Source of the DNA: Rhizobium leguminosarum
Lineage (GTDB): Bacteria > Pseudomonadota > Alphaproteobacteria > Rhizobiales > Rhizobiaceae
Length of the DNA: 64,000 bases
Reading direction: 5' to 3'
Assembly: GCF_002953715.1 (NCBI RefSeq)
Contig: NZ_CP025012.1
Span: 1,488,001 to 1,552,000 of the forward strand
The notes beneath the pieces are model-generated. The model was not told the DNA's origin and did no database searches. It was given only the letters and a program-made list of their open reading frames with translations. Every line of letters starts with the position of its first letter. Position 1 is the stretch's first letter. Shown one piece after another: positions 60,636 through 64,000 of the stretch. The translations under genes and the position numbers were made by a program.

Positions 60636-61634
60636 ATGGACAATCTCAACCGACGCAATTTCCTGAAAACCGCAGCTTTCGCTGGAACGGCGCTTGCAGC
60701 GCCTGCTTACGTCCGCACGGCCGCTGCCCGCACGACGACGATCACGATCGCCTCGTTGCTCGGCGACGACAAGCCGGAAACGAAGATCTGGGTGAAGATC
60801 GGCGAACTGGTCGAAGCGAAGCTTCCCGGTCAGTTCAAGTTCAATATCGTCAAGAACGGTGCGCTCGGCGGCGAGAAGGAAGTGGCCGAAGGCGTGCGCC
60901 TCGGCTCCATCCAGGCCAGCCTTTCGACTGTCTCGTCGCTCTCCGGTTGGGCGCCGGAACTGCAGATCCTCGATCTGCCTTTCCTCTTTCGCGATGCCGA
61001 CCATGTCCGCAGGACCGTTGGCGGCGATGTTGGCGCCGATCTCAAGCAGAAACTGCAGGCGCAGAATTTCGTCGTCGGCGATTTCATCAATTACGGCGCC
61101 CGCCATCTCCTGACCAAGGAACCGGTGACGCGGCCGGAGCAGCTCAAGGGCAAGCGCATTCGCGTCATCCAGAGCCCGCTGCACACCAAGCTCTGGAGCG
61201 CATTCGGCACGACGCCGATCGGCATTCCGATCACCGAGACCTATAATGCGCTCGCAACCGGTGTCGCCGACGCGATGGACCTGACCAAGTCGGCCTATGC
61301 CGGCTTCAAGCTCTATGAGGTCGTGCCTGATATGACCGAGACCGGCCACATCTGGGCATCCGGCGTCATCTATTATGCCTCGACCTTCTGGGCCGGCCTC
61401 AACGACGAGCAGAAGGCGGTGTTCCAGCAGGCTTCCAGCGAAGGGGCTGCCTATTTCAACCAGCTGATCGTCGACGACGAATCCAAATCCGTCGAGACGG
61501 CGCTTGCCAACGGCGGAAAGCTCTTGAAGCCGGAAGCCTTCGAGGAATGGCAGAAGGGCGCCCAGGGCGTCTGGGCGGATTTCGCGCCTGTTGTCGGCGG
61601 CATCGACAAGATCAAATCGGTCCAGGCCGCCTAG
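60636..61634 (+). CDS. TRAP transporter substrate-binding protein (DctP family)
   Basis: A 332-residue periplasmic protein. Tat-like signal RRNFLKTAAFAGTALAAPAY, then the DctP fold with the substrate-binding signature RIRVIQSPLHTKLWSAFGTTPIGIP near 170-195; the Arg of KGKRIRVI would hold a carboxylate or sulfonate. It follows the permease by 16 bases. No sequence feature names the ligand; context points to an organosulfonate. Confidence 0.9.
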   Translation: MDNLNRRNFLKTAAFAGTALAAPAYVRTAAARTTTITIASLLGDDKPETKIWVKIGELVEAKLPGQFKFNIVKNGALGGEKEVAEGVRLGSIQASLSTVSSLSGWAPELQILDLPFLFRDADHVRRTVGGDVGADLKQKLQAQNFVVGDFINYGARHLLTKEPVTRPEQLKGKRIRVIQSPLHTKLWSAFGTTPIGIPITETYNALATGVADAMDLTKSAYAGFKLYEVVPDMTETGHIWASGVIYYASTFWAGLNDEQKAVFQQASSEGAAYFNQLIVDDESKSVETALANGGKLLKPEAFEEWQKGAQGVWADFAPVVGGIDKIKSVQAA

Positions 61635-61926
61635 GCGAGGGGCGGGCGGTTCTCCCGCAGCTTTTGACGGGACCGATGGAAAACCCATCGGTCTCTTCAT
61701 CGCGCGCACTTGCCGGAAAAATAATGCCGGAGCAGGCCGGAAATCGAAAGAGCATGCCTTCGGTGATCGTGGTATATAACTTACTTAAAATCCTGGAATG
61801 GGAAGTTTTTACCTTCGGCCGGTGCGATCCTGTTGACCGCAATCTCGCGACCGCTTCCGGCAGACGGATCCCATGGCCTCGATTTGAGATAAACAACATT
61901 GAACATAAGGCTTTGGAGGGCCGACC

Positions 61927-62586
61927 ATGAGCTTACGCATCAACGATATTGCCCCCGATTTTACCGCCGACACCACCCAGGGACCGATCAGCTTCCATGA
62001 GTGGATCGGCAGCGGCTGGGCCGTCCTGTTCTCGCATCCGAAGAATTTTACGCCTGTTTGCACGACCGAGCTCGGCGCCATGGCTGGCCTTGCCGGAGAA
62101 TTTTCCAAGCGTGGCGCCAAGGTCATCGGCATCTCCGTCGATCCGGTGGAAAGCCATGCCAAGTGGAAGAACGACATCAAGACCGCCACCGGCTTCGACG
62201 TTGAATATCCGCTGATCGGTGACAAGGACCTCAAGGTCGCCAAGCTTTACGACATGCTGCCGGCCGGCGCCGGCGAGAGCTCGGAAGGCCGCACGCCTGC
62301 CGACAACGCGACCGTGCGTTCGGTCTTCATCATCGGTCCCGATAAGAAGATCAAGCTGATCCTGACCTATCCCATGACGACGGGCCGCAATTTCAATGAG
62401 ATCCTGCGCGCCATCGATTCCATCCAGCTGACGGCCAAGCACCAAGTGGCGACACCAGCGAACTGGAACCAGGGCGAGGACGTCATCATCACCGCCGCGG
62501 TTTCCAACGAAGACGCGATCACGCGTTTCGGCTCCTTCGATACGGTTCTGCCCTATCTCAGGAAGACCAAGCAGCCGACGGCCTGA
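61927..62586 (+). CDS. 1-Cys peroxiredoxin (Prx6/LsfA type)
   Basis: A 219-residue thiol peroxidase. The peroxidatic Cys is Cys 45 in HPKNFTPVCTTE; no other cysteine occurs in the protein, which marks the 1-Cys class. The C-terminal arm with TPANWNQGEDVII is typical. In Pseudomonas putida the homologous LsfA is induced by sulfate starvation and alkanesulfonates, so its place next to ssuD makes sense. It is 292 bases after the TRAP binding protein and probably has its own promoter. A strong terminator follows. Confidence 0.93.
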   Translation: MSLRINDIAPDFTADTTQGPISFHEWIGSGWAVLFSHPKNFTPVCTTELGAMAGLAGEFSKRGAKVIGISVDPVESHAKWKNDIKTATGFDVEYPLIGDKDLKVAKLYDMLPAGAGESSEGRTPADNATVRSVFIIGPDKKIKLILTYPMTTGRNFNEILRAIDSIQLTAKHQVATPANWNQGEDVIITAAVSNEDAITRFGSFDTVLPYLRKTKQPTA

Positions 62587-62609
62587 CTACTGCTTTCAAG
62601 CCATTCCCT

Positions 62610-62643
62610 AAGCCGCCGCGAAAGCACTTCGCGGCGGCTTTTT
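62610..62643 (+). terminator. Intrinsic terminator after the peroxiredoxin gene
   Basis: AAGCCGCCGCGAA (62610-62622) pairs perfectly with TTCGCGGCGGCTT (62628-62640), a 13-bp stem with a five-base loop, then TTT. It also precedes the 3' end of the minus-strand gene at 62654, so it may serve both. Confidence 0.9.
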
Positions 62644-62653
62644 ACTGATCAGA

Positions 62654-63424
62654 CTAAGCGATGGCTTTATGGGCTCTCACCGCATCGCCGAATGCCTGAA
62701 ACAGCGCACGATTAACAGGGTTGGTTTGCGGATCGTATTCGGCATGCCATTGCACACCGAGCGCAAATCCCGGCGCGTCCTTGAACCGTATCGCCTCGAT
62801 CGTCCCGTCCTCGGCAATGCCTTCGGCAACGACCCTCTCGCCGAGTTCGAGGATGCCCTGCCCATGCAGGGAGTTCACCCGGATCGTCTCCCGGCCGAGG
62901 ATGCGTGCAAACATCCCGTCCTCTATAAGTCGAACGTCGTGTCGATCGCCGAAAACGATGGCAGGGTCGGGATGGATCTCGCCGGTCTCCAGGCGCGGCA
63001 TCCGGTGGTTCATGCGTCCTGGCAACTCCCGGATTTCAGGATGCAGCGAGCCGCCGGCCGCGACGTTCATTTCCTGAAAACCGCGGCATATGCCGAAGAC
63101 AGGAACGCCCCGTTCAACACAGGCTTCGATCAACGGCAGGGCCAGATCGTCACGATCCTCGTCGTATGGCTCATGCCTGGTATCCGGCACCATGTTGAAA
63201 CGGCTGGGATGGACATTGGCCCTAGCGCCCGTCAGTAGAACGCCATCGACGATGGCCAGCAGCTCCGTGATATCGGTCAGTTTAGGATTGCCGGCAAACA
63301 TCAGCGGCAAGGCTTCGGCAACATCGGCCACGGCCCGCAGATTATTTTCTCCGACAAGCTGGGTCGCAAATCGGCTTTCGACGATGCGGGCGTTCCCGAT
63401 GATGCCGATTACAGGTCTCGTCAT
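62654..63424 (-). CDS. Class I glutamine amidotransferase, gamma-glutamyl hydrolase (PuuD-like)
   Basis: A 256-residue peptidase C26 enzyme that hydrolyses gamma-glutamyl amides. The nucleophile Cys is in VFGICRGFQEMNVAAGGSL near 115; the His of the triad is in VQWHAEYDP near 228. PuuD in polyamine breakdown is the best-known relative, but no puu genes are near. Start ATG 63424 (MTRPVIGIIGNARI) was chosen as the family start. Confidence 0.85.
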   Translation of the reverse strand: MTRPVIGIIGNARIVESRFATQLVGENNLRAVADVAEALPLMFAGNPKLTDITELLAIVDGVLLTGARANVHPSRFNMVPDTRHEPYDEDRDDLALPLIEACVERGVPVFGICRGFQEMNVAAGGSLHPEIRELPGRMNHRMPRLETGEIHPDPAIVFGDRHDVRLIEDGMFARILGRETIRVNSLHGQGILELGERVVAEGIAEDGTIEAIRFKDAPGFALGVQWHAEYDPQTNPVNRALFQAFGDAVRAHKAIA

Positions 63425-63598
63425 TGCTGGCCACACCCCAAGTCGCAACGCCAGCTGCTGCCCAAACCGTCAGGATCCGCGGGCAGGTGATCTGCAACGC
63501 CGCGAAGCGGGAACCGGCCTTTGGCTGGCTGCTGGCTCGGTTGTCACTATGGATATCCTTTGCCGCAATGACGGTGCAAGAGCTATCGCAGCCGATGC

Positions 63599-64000
63599 TC
63601 AATCCGGAACGGGAAGGGCGCGCTGGTTGTAGAGGATCTTGCGGATGTGCGCCTGTTCCTCTTCGGAAAGCTTGCTGTTGTCGGTGCCGAGATCCGCGCC
63701 GACCGCAAGGCCGCGCTGGACGCCGGGCCTTGCGCCGACCTCCTCGAACCATCGCTTGAAATGCTTGAATTCGGCGATGTCCTGACCCTGTGCCTGCCAG
63801 TTGACGGTCCAGGGATAGCTGACGATGTCGGCGATGGTGAATTCATCGCCGGCAAGGTAGCGCCGGTCGCGCAGCCGCATGTTGAGAACGCCGTAGAGAC
63901 GGTTGGCTTCGTCGGTGAAGCGCCGCACCGCATAGGACTGATCGCCTTCGCGATCGCCAAGGCGACGGAAATGACCGGCCTCGCCGAGTTTCGGCCCCTG
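63599..64000 (-). CDS. Glutathione S-transferase family protein, C-terminal part
   Basis: The frame stays open past 64000; only the C-terminal 133 codons are in the window. It holds the helical GST domain with QGPKLGEAGHF at the edge, FTDEANRLYGVLNMRL, GDEFTIADIVSYPWTVNW and ARPGVQRGLAVG. The motif NRLYGV..N.RL is that of the YghU/YfcG group, the same kind as the GST at 55558. The terminal tail DNSKLSEEEQAHIRKILYNQ fits YghU. Product identity is good; the N-terminal part is out of view. Confidence 0.85.
   Translation of the reverse strand, partial: QGPKLGEAGHFRRLGDREGDQSYAVRRFTDEANRLYGVLNMRLRDRRYLAGDEFTIADIVSYPWTVNWQAQGQDIAEFKHFKRWFEEVGARPGVQRGLAVGADLGTDNSKLSEEEQAHIRKILYNQRALPVPD

Noticed and set aside
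1..64000. Mobile elements, prophage, CRISPR or toxin-antitoxin genes
   Set aside because: I saw no transposase, integrase or phage structural motifs and no regularly spaced direct repeats. The DUF1353 lipoprotein alone is not evidence of a prophage.

Overview
The window reads as a chromosomal segment of a Rhizobium of the etli/leguminosarum type. The evidence is the high GC coding bias, RIME-like intergenic mosaic repeats (179-281 and 18828-18932), BA14K and DUF1236-like secreted proteins, a large B12-dependent ribonucleotide reductase (NrdJ), and an assimilatory nitrate operon preceded by nasS/nasT genes. No phage, IS element, plasmid backbone or CRISPR array was seen. The assignment rests on reading alone; no database search was run.

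Layout: 1-3.2 kb holds small secreted or hypothetical genes, including a two-copy BA14K protein and a HARP-like protein. 3.2-5.3 kb has a LysR regulator and an L,D-transpeptidase. 5.3-11.6 kb is an aromatic amino acid catabolic block (phhA, two Lrp/AsnC regulators, hppD, hmgA, fahA, maiA) taking Phe/Tyr to fumarate and acetoacetate; only the tyrosine transaminase step is missing. 11.6-13.6 kb is a decayed region with a frameshifted pseudogene, a ClpP-like secreted protein and a DUF1353 lipoprotein. nrdJ (13.8-17.6 kb) has a pair of candidate NrdR boxes upstream. 18-31.5 kb is mixed housekeeping and regulation: gpt, Usp, a MoaB/CinA-type protein, wrbA, tRNA-Leu(TAA), ilvA, an HlyU-like protein, a diguanylate cyclase, an MFS carrier, an SDR/TetR pair and an azoR/LysR pair.

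31.5-41 kb carries cpdB, a PilZ protein, a DMT exporter, an Lrp/ald pair and a tight sulfur-flavoured operon cysK-alaX-sseA-GNAT. 41.2-44.6 kb looks like the eroded remains of a photo-oxidative (RpoE-ChrR type) stress locus: a ChrR-like cupin protein without its zinc cysteines, an SDR, cfa, and a pseudogene joining a DNA photolyase N-terminus to what may be a DUF1365 C-terminus. 46.3-55.4 kb is the nitrate assimilation system nasT-nasS-[leader with terminator]-nitrate MFS-nirB-nirD-nasA, all on the minus strand; the leader fits NasT (ANTAR) antitermination.

55.5-62.6 kb is the most interesting block. A GST/ArsR operon diverges from a signal-less SsuA-like protein, an SsuD-like flavin monooxygenase, a fused TRAP permease, a TRAP binding protein and a 1-Cys (LsfA-like) peroxiredoxin. 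A 14-nt element occurs in both divergent promoters, and at one of them sits inside a perfect 12-bp inverted repeat. This suggests an organosulfur uptake and desulfonation module using TRAP rather than ABC transport. The window ends with a class I amidotransferase and a truncated GST gene.
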